Shown: positions 26,411 through 35,545, counted from the first letter of the stretch. The stretch is 64,000 bases of DNA from Polyangia bacterium (GCA_030430565.1 JAUIKS010000001.1:62001-126000), one strand, 5' to 3'. Made by a program: numbers and translations. Notes: generated by a model from the letters alone, not told the origin.

Positions 26411-26654
26411 CGGCGGCCCCGAAGCCGAAGTGTGTCGGCGGTGGCGCTGTGCCGACGGACACGTGCAGCGAGACCCGCTTGTCGGCGACCGACGCCAGGA
26501 GCGTGTTGCGGTGGGTGATCAACATCAGCGGCCGCGCCCCGTGCTCGAGCATCGCGGAGCGGATCACCGCGCTGGCTACCTCGAGACACGTACGAAACTC
26601 GCGGGCGAGTGGGTCGGTGAGTCGAACCTCGATCCTGTCCTCTGTCGGCGTCAT
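26403..26654 (-). CDS. Small hypothetical protein, first gene of a coupled pair
   Basis: 83 residues starting 'MTPTEDRIEVRLTDPLARE', with GGAGCCGGAGC just before the ATG. No domain is recognised. It overlaps the next gene by 8 bp. The pair shares an AT-rich divergent region with the XRE gene at 26794, so that regulator may control it. Confidence 0.5.
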   Translation of the reverse strand: MTPTEDRIEVRLTDPLAREFRTCLEVASAVIRSAMLEHGARPLMLITHRNTLLASVADKRVSLHVSVGTAPPPTHFGFGAADA

Positions 26655-26701
26655 GCTCCGGCTCCTTGCTTTCGTGTCGGCGCGATCTTGACCTATGAAA
26701 T

Positions 26702-26737
26702 GTTATAAAATTTATTTAATAATTGAAAATTTATAAC
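26702..26737. promoter_or_regulatory. AT-rich divergent promoter with inverted-repeat operator
   Basis: In a strongly GC-rich window the stretch 26691-26745 is almost all A/T. The arms 'gttataaaattt' (26702-26713) and 'aaatttataac' (ending at 26737) form an imperfect palindrome, 11 of 12 pairs. It lies between the minus-strand pair and the XRE gene and is a natural operator for that regulator. Confidence 0.6.
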
Positions 26738-26793
26738 AATACGTGCATTCTCGCGCCCACGCGGCGCGTTTCCGCGAGTGCTAGTGTTGTCCG

Positions 26794-27042
26794 GTGACGA
26801 GGGGACAATGTCGCGCAGCCCGCGGCTTGCTAGGCTGGACGCTCACCGACCTGGCCAACGCGTCCGAGGTCAACCTGAACACGATCTCGAAGTTCGAACG
26901 GGGCGACAACACGCCGCGCCCGTCGACGCTTAAGGTGCTTCAGCGAGCGCTCGAGGACGCTGGGATCGAGTTCATCCCGGGGAACGGGAAAGGGGCTGGG
27001 GTAAGATTTGCTCACGGGTCCGAGACCCCGATCTTGCGCTAG
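26794..27042 (+). CDS. XRE-family helix-turn-helix transcriptional regulator
   Basis: 82 residues from a GTG. The HTH_3 pattern is clear: 'QCRAARGLLGWTLTDLANAS', 'VNLNTISKFERGDNTPRPST' and 'LKVLQRALEDAGIEFIPGNG'. Nearly the whole protein is the DNA-binding domain, typical of small repressors of mobile or toxin modules. It diverges from two small coupled genes across an AT-rich palindrome. No clear ribosome site is seen, so translation may be leaderless or weak. Confidence 0.8.
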   Translation: MTRGQCRAARGLLGWTLTDLANASEVNLNTISKFERGDNTPRPSTLKVLQRALEDAGIEFIPGNGKGAGVRFAHGSETPILR

Positions 27043-27116
27043 CCGATGCGTCCGCGAATACTAATGACTCCGACCCGAACATTCTCTGTGCCGGTCAGGG
27101 AAGAGGGCTGCGTAGG

Positions 27117-27629
27117 GTGGATCTGCAACACGAGATTGAAGCGCTGGAGGCGCCTGATACTCCGAACGAACGGGATGGACTCCCGTACATCGTAACCTGT
27201 ACTCCAAACTGGACACTCTTCCGTGCTCGATGTGTGGAGGTGCTGTTGGCATATATTCGAGGAGTTCGTCGCTTCGGATCGGTTGACAGTCGTTTGCTCA
27301 GAGCATCCTTACCCAAATGGTACAGGGAAGCATGTGCACCCGATAAAACAACCGAAGAGGCAAAGACGTATATTGAATGGCTACGCAACCTACCCTACCC
27401 AGCACGTATCGAACACGCGGAGACACCACGGCCCTGGACGCTCAAGGCATGGATATATTGGATGGATCCAGAGCGAAGAGAGTGGCACTGGGTGTCTTCT
27501 TCTGGTTCAGAGAACAGAGGGATTGTTTGGATTGATGCTCGAAGCCATCCCTTTGCAGACGGTGCGTTGGTGTGGTTGTTTCGAAGCGCAGGCGCGGTCG
27601 AGGTCGATTCCGAGTGGGAGATTGACTAG
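27117..27629 (+). CDS. Hypothetical protein in a lower-GC cluster
   Basis: 170 residues from a GTG with AAGAGGG ten bases upstream. The protein is rich in Trp ('PWTLKAWIYWMDPERREWHW') and acidic at the end. There is no signal peptide or known domain. Codon use is visibly less GC-biased than in the flanking genes, as in the two genes that follow, which points to horizontal transfer. A cytosolic role near RHS toxins would fit an orphan immunity gene, but this is only a suggestion. Confidence 0.6.
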   Translation: MDLQHEIEALEAPDTPNERDGLPYIVTCTPNWTLFRARCVEVLLAYIRGVRRFGSVDSRLLRASLPKWYREACAPDKTTEEAKTYIEWLRNLPYPARIEHAETPRPWTLKAWIYWMDPERREWHWVSSSGSENRGIVWIDARSHPFADGALVWLFRSAGAVEVDSEWEID

Positions 27630-27691
27630 TTGCTAGTGACCTCAAAGTACGCAGCGCGAGGCCGACTAAGATTACTTACCGGAGTCGCAAC

Positions 27692-28189
27692 GTGGACAAG
27701 CCGGAAATACCACATGCGATTGAGGTCGCTACAGCGCGCACCCTACCTTCAGGAAGGTACGCGGTTCATCTTCCTTGGCGAAAGTTCGAGGGGGTCGCAA
27801 TTCCAAGATGCGAAATCGACTCGGTTTTCGAGGTTGTTTGCCGCATAAAGAACGAGTTTCGGGCCGCTAACATTGACTTATTTGGGTACAACGGAGAGAA
27901 GCGTCTATTCTACGTTTGCCAGAAGTTAGCGAGTTCCAACGTAGCGGCTCAGCTGTTGCGGGAGACGCCTCCGTCATCTGGCAGCGCGATTTGTATTCGC
28001 CCCTACCAACTTGCCAGAACCGCTGATGGTGAATTGGGGATTATTCTTCACCTGGACACGATCATATCAATCGAGTGCACGTTTAGCGAGGTCACCTCCG
28101 AGGCCCAGGACGCTCATGCGAAGAATGCAAAATCGCTAATTATAACCCTCAAGGGGTGGATTCAAGATCTCATAAAACCAGCGGGCTGA
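27692..28189 (+). CDS. Hypothetical protein in a lower-GC cluster
   Basis: 165 residues from a GTG with CGGAG seven bases upstream. Visible pieces: 'AIEVATARTLPSGRYAVHLP', 'RIKNEFRAANIDLFGYNGEK' and 'SLIITLKGWIQDLIKPAG'. The mix of strands and helices suggests a soluble protein, but no family is recognised. It starts 62 bp after the previous gene, ends 4 bp before the pentapeptide gene, and shares their lower GC. Confidence 0.6.
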   Translation: MDKPEIPHAIEVATARTLPSGRYAVHLPWRKFEGVAIPRCEIDSVFEVVCRIKNEFRAANIDLFGYNGEKRLFYVCQKLASSNVAAQLLRETPPSSGSAICIRPYQLARTADGELGIILHLDTIISIECTFSEVTSEAQDAHAKNAKSLIITLKGWIQDLIKPAG

Positions 28190-28193
28190 GTTG

Positions 28194-28673
28194 ATGATCA
28201 CGATCCGATGTACGACTGGGAGAACCGTCAGCGTCGAACTTGACTCGCTTGAAGGTGCGGACCTTTCGGGGCTCGACCTACATCGAGCGGATCTAGTGCG
28301 TCGAAATCTCAACGGTGCAATTCTTGATGACGCGATTCTTCGTTCAGCGTTCCTTGAGTCCGCGAATCTCTGTCAAGCGAGTCTTCTTCGCACGTCATTG
28401 ATGGCCGCCGACATGCGGTATTCAAAGCTCGCTGGTGCAAGGCTCGCGGGCGCGAGTCTGAATGGCGCCGATCTAAGTGAAGCTGACCTTACTGGTGCCG
28501 ACCTTTCGGATGCAGATGTCGGGGGGGCGATAATGGTGAGAGCCAATCTTCGGCGCGCTAATCTGAGATGCTCTCGAATTGAACTTGCCGACCTCAATGG
28601 AGCTATCGTCGACTCTGCGACGCTTTGGCCCATTGGTTTCGATTTCAAGACTGCCGGAGTTTTCTTTATGTAG
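28194..28673 (+). CDS. Pentapeptide-repeat protein
   Basis: 159 residues. From about residue 20 to 140 the sequence follows A(D/N)LXX repeats: 'LEGADLSGLDLHRADL', 'NLNGAILDDAILRSAFLES', 'ANLCQASLLRTSLMAADM' and 'GASLNGADLSEADLTGADL'. Pentapeptide proteins form a right-handed quadrilateral beta-helix, some mimicking DNA. The function varies (gyrase protection, effectors, immunity). It belongs to a three-gene, lower-GC run. The start may be the TTG at 28191 or this ATG. Confidence 0.85.
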   Translation: MITIRCTTGRTVSVELDSLEGADLSGLDLHRADLVRRNLNGAILDDAILRSAFLESANLCQASLLRTSLMAADMRYSKLAGARLAGASLNGADLSEADLTGADLSDADVGGAIMVRANLRRANLRCSRIELADLNGAIVDSATLWPIGFDFKTAGVFFM

Positions 28674-28763
28674 TCAGTTCTCTGGTCGGCCCCAAGCCGG
28701 CCCCAGAACCCAAGCGCCCCACCACGTACTCGCACGTTCACCCAGCCTGGCACACGCACGAAA

Positions 28764-28821
28764 ATGCGCTGGAAATTCGCCAGTTTGGGTGTGGTCGGGT
28801 GTTTGGCGAACCCCAGCGCAT
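28764..28821. repeat. Long imperfect inverted repeat at kinase breakpoint
   Basis: Arms 28764-28782 (atgcgctgg..ttcgcca) and 28804-28821 (tggcgaa..ccagcgcat) pair over 16 positions around a GT-rich loop of 21 bases. The right arm ends three bases before kinase homology resumes at 28824. It may be the end of a mobile element or a recombination scar. Confidence 0.65.
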
Positions 28822-28823
28822 CA

Positions 28824-30719
28824 TTCAGCTTTTGCGTAGCGCTCTATGAGGCGCTGCACGGCGCGCGTCCGTTCGCGGGCGAGACGGCGGCGCGCGTGCG
28901 CGCGAGCGTCGTCGCGGGGACGCGCGCGCGCGTCGTCGAGAACCGCGCGGTGCCGAGCTTCGTCCGCGTGGTGATCGAGCGAGGGCTCGCGCTCGAGCCG
29001 GCGCGTCGATGGCCGTCGATGGCGATGTTGATCGCGGCGCTCAGCGACGCGTCCGCGCGCCGCCGTCGACGCGTCGTGGCGATCTCGCTCGTGGGCGCAG
29101 GCGGGCTCGCGGCGCTCTCCTACGGGGCGCTCGAGCAGCGGACCCGGGCGCGCTGCGCCGAGCTGGGAGAGGCCGCGACGACGCATTGGGAGGGCGCGCG
29201 CGTCGAGCTCGAGCGTGTGTTCCTTGGTTCTGGTTCGGCGCTTGCGAGCGACACGTGGCCGCGGGTGCGGGAGCTGCTCGTCGAGTGGTCCGCGCGCTGG
29301 GCCGACGCGCGTGAGGCTGCGTGCCTCGCTCGCCGCGCGCAGGAGGAGCTCGCGGCGCGTCGAGAGATCTGTCTCGATCACCAGCTCACGGAGTACCGCG
29401 GGTTGCTGGCGGCGTTCGCCGAGGCGGATGGAGCCGCCGTCGGTCGCGCGGTCTGGGCCGCGACGGAGCTGCCCAGCGCGGCGCGGTGTGAGTCGGTGAG
29501 CTGGCTGCTGATGGGGCTCGATCCCGAGGTGGCGCTGGACGAGACGGTCGAGCGAGCGCGGGGCAAGCTCGCGGCCGCCCGCGCGTCCGCGTACATCGGG
29601 GCCTACGAGCGTGGTCTCGAGCTGGTCGACGACGCGCTCGCGGAGGTCGGCGCGCTCGCGGATGAGGCGATGCGCGCGGAGGCGCTGCTCGTGCGCGCTG
29701 ACTTGCTGCGAGACCAGGGGAGCTACGCGCGCGCGAAGGACGACGCGGCGCGGGCCTTCTTTCTCGCGGGTCGCGTCGGGCATGACCGGGTGGCGTCTCT
29801 CGCCGCGATCGCGCTGATCGGGATCACGGGCGCGCAGCTCGGGCAGGATGACGGGGTCGAGCGCTGGCAGCCCATCGCCGAGATGCTGCTGGCGCGGCTC
29901 GGGCTCGAGGATGAGGTGTTCGCGGGCTCCTATCACATCAGCGTCGGAGCGGCGCTGCGCGCCCAGGGGGAGCTCGCCGGCGCGCTCTCGCATTACCGCA
30001 GCGCGGGGGAGGTCTTCACGGCGACGCTGGGCGCGCGCAGCCCGGCGATGGCGCAGGTCGAGAACAACCTGGGCACGTTGCTCTCCACTCAGGGGGAAGA
30101 CGAGCGCGCGCTGGTGCATCTCCGGCGCGGGTTCGAGATCACGAAGGAGACGCTCGGGCCCCGGCACCCAGAGGTAGCGACGTATCTCAACAACATGGGG
30201 GCCGTGTTCACGGGGATCGGCGCGCTGCAGGTGGCGCTTGACTGTAAGCAGCGCGCGCTCGAGATCGCCGAGCACAACTTACCCGCGGACCACCCGTTGA
30301 TCGGGATCACGCTGTTGAACCGCGGCCAGGATCTCGAGGCGCTCGGCCTGCTCGACGACGCGCTGGCGACCTACGAGCGCGCGACGAAGATCGTCGAGGC
30401 CCGCTTCGGTCGGGAGCACGAGTTCTTCACGAGCGCGGAGGGGATGATTGGGAGCGTCGAGGCGGCGCGGGGGAACGAAGAGCGCGCGGTCGTGTTTCTC
30501 GGGCGCGCGGTCGCGCGCGCCGAGGCTCACGGGCACACCCGCGACATCGCGTTCTTGAAGTATCGGCTGGCGCGCGTGCTCGCGGACGCGGGGCGGGAGC
30601 CGGAGCGCGTGCGCCGGCTGGCCGCGGAGGCGCGCGAGCTGTATCGCGGGCAGCCCGAGAGCTCGGAGTTCATCGAGGACCTCGAGGGGCTCCTGGGCGA
30701 CTCGCTCGCCTCGCGCTGA
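28824..30719 (+). pseudogene. Ser/Thr kinase-TPR remnant lacking most of the kinase domain
   Basis: Homology begins in the late C-lobe ('FSFCVALYEALHGARPF'), where the intact relative reads ADQFSFCVSLYVALYG. The N-lobe, HRD, DFG and APE are all missing. The rest is well preserved: a membrane segment near 'VAISLVGAGGLAALSY', then a long TPR region with 'NNLGTLLSTQGEDERALVHL' and 'YLNNMGAVFTGIGALQVALD'. The frame stays open for about 630 codons, so the loss may be recent or the TPR part may still be expressed, perhaps from the ATG at 28764. It cannot phosphorylate substrates. Confidence 0.8.
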
Positions 30720-31041
30720 GTGTTTGACGCGCGGTGAGGCCGGGCGCGCATGGGCGCCGATGGGCGCCCGACGGTCGTCGAGCGGGGCTGATGGGTCGAG
30801 GGGCGGCGCTGCTGCGCTTCACGCCCCGGGGCGCGTCGCTTGAGCGCGCGGGGTCGCGCGCGCGGAGGAGGAACGGTCCTTGCTTTTCAGGCAGGTGAGA
30901 CGTGACGCGGGGCGGAGCAACGCTCGCCGCACGCCGCGTCCACCCGCGGGCGGCGAGGGGTCGCAGGCGCGGGTCGTGAACACAACCGCGCCCCCGCGCG
31001 CGTGAGCCTCGCTCGCGCCGTCGGGGCGGGAGGCCCTGTAG
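30720..31041 (+). other. Intergenic stretch, no gene seen
   Basis: 322 bp of GC-rich sequence between the kinase remnant and a small lipoprotein gene. I see no convincing gene or terminator. 'GGAGG' near 31030 probably serves the ATG at 31042. Confidence 0.4.
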
Positions 31042-31458
31042 ATGCACCGTGAGAGCCCGAAGCAATTCGTTCCTGATCTACCCACTCCGCGTCGTCATTT
31101 CCCGGCGCGGCTCGGCACGCTGCTGGCGTCGATGGCCCTCGTCGCCGGCGCGTGTGATGACGCCTACGGGGATGGTCGGGGCGGCACGTCGAATGACTCG
31201 TTCGTCGATGATGACTTCCCGATCGGGCGCTGCGCGGAGCTCTCGGTTGCGACGGGGGGCGACGATGACGAGGAGTGGATCCGCTGCGACGAGGAGGCGC
31301 GCGACTCCGACTGGTCCCTCGAGGACCTGCGCGACGCGGCGAACGATGGCGGCGAGGACGACGAGGAAGGTGACGCGGAGGTCGCCAGCGACGACGTCGC
31401 GGTCGCGCCGGGCGACGAGGCGCCGCGTGGCGATGACGCGTCGCGAGAGTCGCAATAG
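31042..31458 (+). CDS. Small acidic lipoprotein
   Basis: 138 residues. The signal peptide ('LGTLLASMALVAGAC') carries a lipobox with Cys at about residue 38. The mature part is extremely rich in Asp and Glu ('DDDEEWIRCDEEARDSD', 'GGEDDEEGDAEVASDD') and has two further Cys. No domain is recognised. Acidic, disordered lipoproteins of this kind are common in Nannocystineae. It converges with the FHA-AAA+ gene. Confidence 0.65.
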   Translation: MHRESPKQFVPDLPTPRRHFPARLGTLLASMALVAGACDDAYGDGRGGTSNDSFVDDDFPIGRCAELSVATGGDDDEEWIRCDEEARDSDWSLEDLRDAANDGGEDDEEGDAEVASDDVAVAPGDEAPRGDDASRESQ

Positions 31459-31488
31459 CGGACTCGCCGTCGCCGTCGCCGTCGCCGC

Positions 31489-32946
31489 CTAGAGCTCGAT
31501 GTCGTGCTTCCGGATCAGGCGCTTGAGCTGGTAGCGGTTGCGCAGGCCGAGCTCACGCCAGGCTCGCTCTTGGACGCCGCGGCAGCGCTTGAGCGCCGCG
31601 ACGATGTCCGCGCGGGAGAGGTCGCGGATGTCGACCTCGGGCGGCGGCGCCGCGTCGGCGGCGGCGTTGGTCATGGAGAGCGGGCCGACCGGCTCGAGGC
31701 GCGCGCCCCGGCTCGCCCGGATCGAGCGCCAGATCAAGCCGGCGAGCTCGCGCACGTGGGTGGTGTAGGGGCGCGTGATGACCCAGTGAATGAAGCCCGC
31801 GCTCAGCCGCGGCTCCGCGCCGTCGTCGAGGAAGCGCTCGGCGAGCGCGGGGTCCGAGGCGGTCGCGTCGCGGAGGATGTGGCGCACGAGCAGCGGGATG
31901 TCGTCGCGGCGCGCGGACAAGCCGGGGGCCTCGACGCGGTGCGTGAAGCGGGCGAGCACGTCGTGCTTGAGGTGCGAGAGCGGGCGGTTCGTCGCGCCGA
32001 TGATCCGCGCGTCGGAGCGCCGGGTCGTCGCCTCGCCGAGCCGCTGATACTCGCCGTGATCCATGACGCGCAGCAGGTGCGCCTGCATCGCCTCCGGCAG
32101 CTCGCCGATCTCGTCGAGGAAGAGCGTGGATCGGTTCGCGCGCCCGAGGAGCCCTGGGCGCTCGGGCATCCCGGGGTTCGGGAAGTTCTTGGTGTTGCCG
32201 AACAGCTCCGCGTCGAGGAGGGTCTCGGGGAAGGTCGCGGCGTTGCGCGCGACCAGCTTCGCCTCGCGGCGACGGGAGCGGTTGTGCAGCCCGCGGACGA
32301 TGAGCTCTTTGCCGCAGCCGCTCGGGCCGTGGACCAGCACGTGCTCGTCGCGCTCCGAGAGGAAGGCGAGCTCGCGGCGCGTCGACCAGGCGGCCGGGGA
32401 CTCCCCGACGAGGCCGTGCTCGTCGGGCCCGCCGAAGCTGAAGGCGCGGCCCCGAGTCTGCTCGTTGGGCCAGCTGCTTGGTCGCGCGGCGACGAGCAGC
32501 GAGAACCGCCGCTCGACCTCGATGAGGTCCCCGTGCGACAGGCGCGCGCCCGGGACCTGCGTGCCGTTGATCCGCAGCGCGGTCCGGCGCGAGGCGTTCG
32601 TCAACCTCGCCCGCCCGGCGTCGTCGAGCTCGAGGTAGAGCTGCCGTCGTGAGACGCGGCCGGCGCCGAACGGCCCGGTGTCCTCGACGCTCGAGGGGCG
32701 CAGGCGGCAGAGCGTGAGGGGCTCGACGCCCTCGTCGTCGGCACGGCTCGCGCGGCCGATCGAGAAGCGCGTTCCGGCCGAGCCGGGGGGGGGCCGCAGG
32801 AGCTCGCCGACGCGCTCGGGCTCGTCGCGGGACCAGACGAGCACGAGCGCGAGCGTCGTTGACGCAGCGGCGGCGCGGGGCCCCTGGTAGGTGTCGGAGG
32901 CGCCGACGAGCGTCGTGTCGTCCTGCCCGCGTCTCTCGCCGCGCAT
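31489..32946 (-). CDS. FHA-AAA+ enhancer-binding-like regulator with Fis HTH, lacking GAFTGA
   Basis: 485 residues. The N-terminal region (60-170) is an FHA domain ('FSIGRAS', 'VSRRQLYLELDD', 'LRINGTQV', 'LSHGDLIEV') for phosphothreonine binding. An AAA+ domain follows: Walker A 'GPSGCGKE', 'DAELFGNTKNFPNPGMPERP', Walker B 'LFLDEIGELPEAMQAHLLRV'. The Fis-like C-terminus reads 'AWRELGLRNRYQLKRLIRKH'. In sigma-54 activators ELFGHxxGAFTGA contacts the sigma factor; here that loop reads NFPNPG, so it may not act with sigma-54. The neighbouring Ser/Thr kinase, only 10 bp upstream, is the obvious source of FHA ligands. Confidence 0.85.
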   Translation of the reverse strand: MRGERRGQDDTTLVGASDTYQGPRAAAASTTLALVLVWSRDEPERVGELLRPPPGSAGTRFSIGRASRADDEGVEPLTLCRLRPSSVEDTGPFGAGRVSRRQLYLELDDAGRARLTNASRRTALRINGTQVPGARLSHGDLIEVERRFSLLVAARPSSWPNEQTRGRAFSFGGPDEHGLVGESPAAWSTRRELAFLSERDEHVLVHGPSGCGKELIVRGLHNRSRRREAKLVARNAATFPETLLDAELFGNTKNFPNPGMPERPGLLGRANRSTLFLDEIGELPEAMQAHLLRVMDHGEYQRLGEATTRRSDARIIGATNRPLSHLKHDVLARFTHRVEAPGLSARRDDIPLLVRHILRDATASDPALAERFLDDGAEPRLSAGFIHWVITRPYTTHVRELAGLIWRSIRASRGARLEPVGPLSMTNAAADAAPPPEVDIRDLSRADIVAALKRCRGVQERAWRELGLRNRYQLKRLIRKHDIEL

Positions 32947-32956
32947 CGCCCGGGCG

Positions 32957-35545
32957 TTATACCCCGGCCCGGGTCGCGCTCGCCGGCGCGAGCGCCTGGC
33001 GAGCGGCCGCCTCGTCGAGCGCGGAGCGCTCCCGCGCGAAGCTCGGGTCAGCTGAAGAAGATGTCTTTGTGTGCAGGTCGGTCGCGCGGGTGAGCACGCG
33101 CGCGGCCTCGTCGAGCCGACCGAGGCCGCGCAGGACTCGGGCGAGGCTGAGGAGGTCGTAGGGCAGGCGCGGCGCGGCGGCGCCGAAGTTCGCCTCGCGC
33201 AGCCGCGCGGCGCGGCGGAGCACGGACTCGGCGCGCGCGTACTCCCGGCGCCGCCCGAGCGCGTTGCCGAGGCTGCGCAGGATCGCGGGGGTCCGCGGGT
33301 GCGCTTCGCCGTGGACCTCGAGCTGTCGGGCGCTCACCTGCTCGAGCAGCTCGATCGCCTCGGGCTCGCCGCGGAGGCTGAGGACGACGCCGAGGTTCGA
33401 GCGGACCGCGATGGTCTCGGCCGCGTCGTCGCCCAGGGTCTGCTTGAGCAGCGTGTAGGCCGTGAGGTAGCCGTCGGTCGCCGCGTCGTAGCGCTTGTGG
33501 ACTCGGCGCGCGCGCGCGAGGTTGTTGGCGAGGTAGGCCTCGAGCAGCGGGGGGCGACCGAGCGCGCGCGCGAGCTCGGCGGCCTCGGCCGCGAGCGCCT
33601 CGGCGCGCTCCAGCTCGCGCTGCTGCGCGCCGACGAGATCGACGAGCTGCACGAGGGCGCGCAGCTCGAGCGCGCTCGGTCGCGGCGCGTCCCTCACGAG
33701 CGCGCGCGCGGACTCCAGCCGCTCGCGCGCCTCGGCGAGCGCGCCGTCGTCACGCAGCGCCCGCCCGAGCGTGAGCAGGACCTCGGCCTCGAGCGAGGGA
33801 TCCTCGAGCGCGCGCGCGGACTCGAGGAGCCGCGTCAGGGCGTCGCGCGCCCGGCCGAGCCGTCCGAACTCGATGTCGACGGAGGCGAGGGCGAGCGTCC
33901 GTCGCAGCGCGGTGGCGCGCGCGCGTGCGTCCGCGGTACGCGGCGGGAGCTCGCCGCCCAGCGCCTCGCCGCAGCGCTCGGGGGCGGGCAGCCCGGTCAC
34001 CGCGACGGCGGCGGACTCGACGATCGCGGGGCTGGGCTCGGCGAGCAGCGCGGTCACGGCCGCGAGCTGGGCGCGGGCGTCGTCGAGGCAGGCGAGCGCC
34101 TCGGGGGCGCGGGCCGACGGCGCGGCGTGGTCTCGCGCCGCGCAGCGCCGCTCGTACTCGTGTGTCCATCGGGACACGTATCGGTCGAGGGACGCGCTGA
34201 CCGTCCGCCACACGCGCTCAACATCGACCGCGGCGGTCGCGAGCAGGAAGCGTCGCTCGAGCTGCTGGCGCGCGCGCGGCCCCCAGATCGGCTCGAGCTG
34301 GGCCGCGGCTGGTTCGCACGCGGGGTCGGAGCCCGCGCGAGCGCGCAGCGTCGCGGCCCCGAGGGCGAGCGCGAGCGAGCTCAGCGCGAGCGCGGTTGCG
34401 AGCGGCCAGCGGCGACGCGCGGCGCGTCGGCGGAGGGTGGTGAGCAGCGCCTCGATCGACGGCCAGCGCGCCTCGGGGTCGGGCTCGAGGCCGCGCGCGA
34501 CGATCTCGAAGATCCACCGCGGGACGCGTGCGCGCTTGGGCGCAGGTCGAAGCGCGCCGGAGAGCAGCGCCTCGCGGTAGCCCGCGGGCGAGGAGTCGTC
34601 GAAGGGCAGCTGCCCGTAGAGCGCGACGTAGAGCGAGACGCAGAACGAGAATTGATCGGCGGCGAAGGACACGGGCTCGCCGCGATATTGCTCCGGGGCC
34701 ATGTATGCCGGCGTCCCGAGGAGCGCGCCTGTCTTGGTGCGCAGTGACGGCCCGTCGCGCTCGTCACCCCCGTCAACCTCCCCGTCGACGTCGGGCGAGG
34801 CGGCCAAGCGATCGCTCGTCCAGGCGAGCCCGAAGTCCGCGACGCGGACCCGGCCGTCGGCGCCGATGAGCACGTTGTCCGGCTTAAAATCCCGGTGGAT
34901 GATCCCCGCCGCGTGCACGGCGGCGAGCCCCTCGCCCGCCGAGAGCAGCTTCGCCAGGGTCGCGCGCCAGCCCGGGGACTCGCGCTCGAGCCAGCGCGCG
35001 AGCGAGGCGCCCGCGATGTACTCCATGGCGATGAACAGCTGCCCCTCGTGCTCGCCGACCTCGTGCACGGTCACGACGTTGGGGTGAGAGAGCCGCGCCA
35101 TCGCCCGGGCCTCGCGCTGCAGACGGGCGCGGTGCTCGACGCTCGCCGCCGGGCCGTCGTCGCGGATCAGCTTGATCGCCAGGTCGCGGTCGAGCGCCGC
35201 GTCGTGGCCGACGTAGACGATCCCCATCCCGCCGCGCCCGAGCAGCCGATGGATCGCGTAGCGACCGATCGTCGGCGGGGTCGGCTCGTCTCGGCGCTCG
35301 CCGGGCGCCCACGTCGCGGCGCGGTCGAGCTGGCTGACCGCGAGCAGGCGCGCGCGCATCTGCTCGCGACGGCGCTCGAAGGTGTCGAGCGCGGGCGCGT
35401 CACCGAGCGGAGACGTCGCGACCGAGTCGCCCTCGGCGAGCGTGTTGCCTAGCTCCGCCACGGCGCGGCCATCATGACAGAGGCGCGCGCGCGCAGATAG
35501 CGGGGGGCGAAGGGCTGGTGCTGGGCGCGGCATCGCGGGCGTCAT
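32957..35545 (-). CDS. Ser/Thr protein kinase with TPR region (complete)
   Basis: 862 residues. The kinase domain lies at about 90-370: 'LLGRGGMGIVYVGHD', the Lys in 'LAIKLI', 'HRDFKPDNVLIG', 'VADFGLAW', 'GTPAYMAPEQYRG' and 'DQFSFCVSLYVALYG'. A single membrane segment follows ('WPLATALALSSLALALGA'), then several hundred residues of alpha-helical TPR-type repeats ('NNLARARRVHKRYDAATDGY', 'ILRSLGNALGRRREYARAES'). The layout implies a cytosolic kinase with a C-terminal sensor or scaffold. It is followed closely by the FHA-AAA+ gene, so the two probably form a kinase-reader pair. An ECF-like promoter (35579-35610) sits directly upstream. Confidence 0.92.
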   Translation of the reverse strand: MTPAMPRPAPALRPPLSARARLCHDGRAVAELGNTLAEGDSVATSPLGDAPALDTFERRREQMRARLLAVSQLDRAATWAPGERRDEPTPPTIGRYAIHRLLGRGGMGIVYVGHDAALDRDLAIKLIRDDGPAASVEHRARLQREARAMARLSHPNVVTVHEVGEHEGQLFIAMEYIAGASLARWLERESPGWRATLAKLLSAGEGLAAVHAAGIIHRDFKPDNVLIGADGRVRVADFGLAWTSDRLAASPDVDGEVDGGDERDGPSLRTKTGALLGTPAYMAPEQYRGEPVSFAADQFSFCVSLYVALYGQLPFDDSSPAGYREALLSGALRPAPKRARVPRWIFEIVARGLEPDPEARWPSIEALLTTLRRRAARRRWPLATALALSSLALALGAATLRARAGSDPACEPAAAQLEPIWGPRARQQLERRFLLATAAVDVERVWRTVSASLDRYVSRWTHEYERRCAARDHAAPSARAPEALACLDDARAQLAAVTALLAEPSPAIVESAAVAVTGLPAPERCGEALGGELPPRTADARARATALRRTLALASVDIEFGRLGRARDALTRLLESARALEDPSLEAEVLLTLGRALRDDGALAEARERLESARALVRDAPRPSALELRALVQLVDLVGAQQRELERAEALAAEAAELARALGRPPLLEAYLANNLARARRVHKRYDAATDGYLTAYTLLKQTLGDDAAETIAVRSNLGVVLSLRGEPEAIELLEQVSARQLEVHGEAHPRTPAILRSLGNALGRRREYARAESVLRRAARLREANFGAAAPRLPYDLLSLARVLRGLGRLDEAARVLTRATDLHTKTSSSADPSFARERSALDEAAARQALAPASATRAGV

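Noticed and set aside
28764..28821. Integron attC site
   Set aside because: The palindrome lacks GTTRRRY core sites and there is no IntI-type integrase; the nearby recombinases are phage-type.
32957..35545. Long plus-strand frames (up to 558 codons) across the kinase gene
   Set aside because: They are complementary shadows of the kinase-TPR gene, which has a full set of family motifs on the minus strand.
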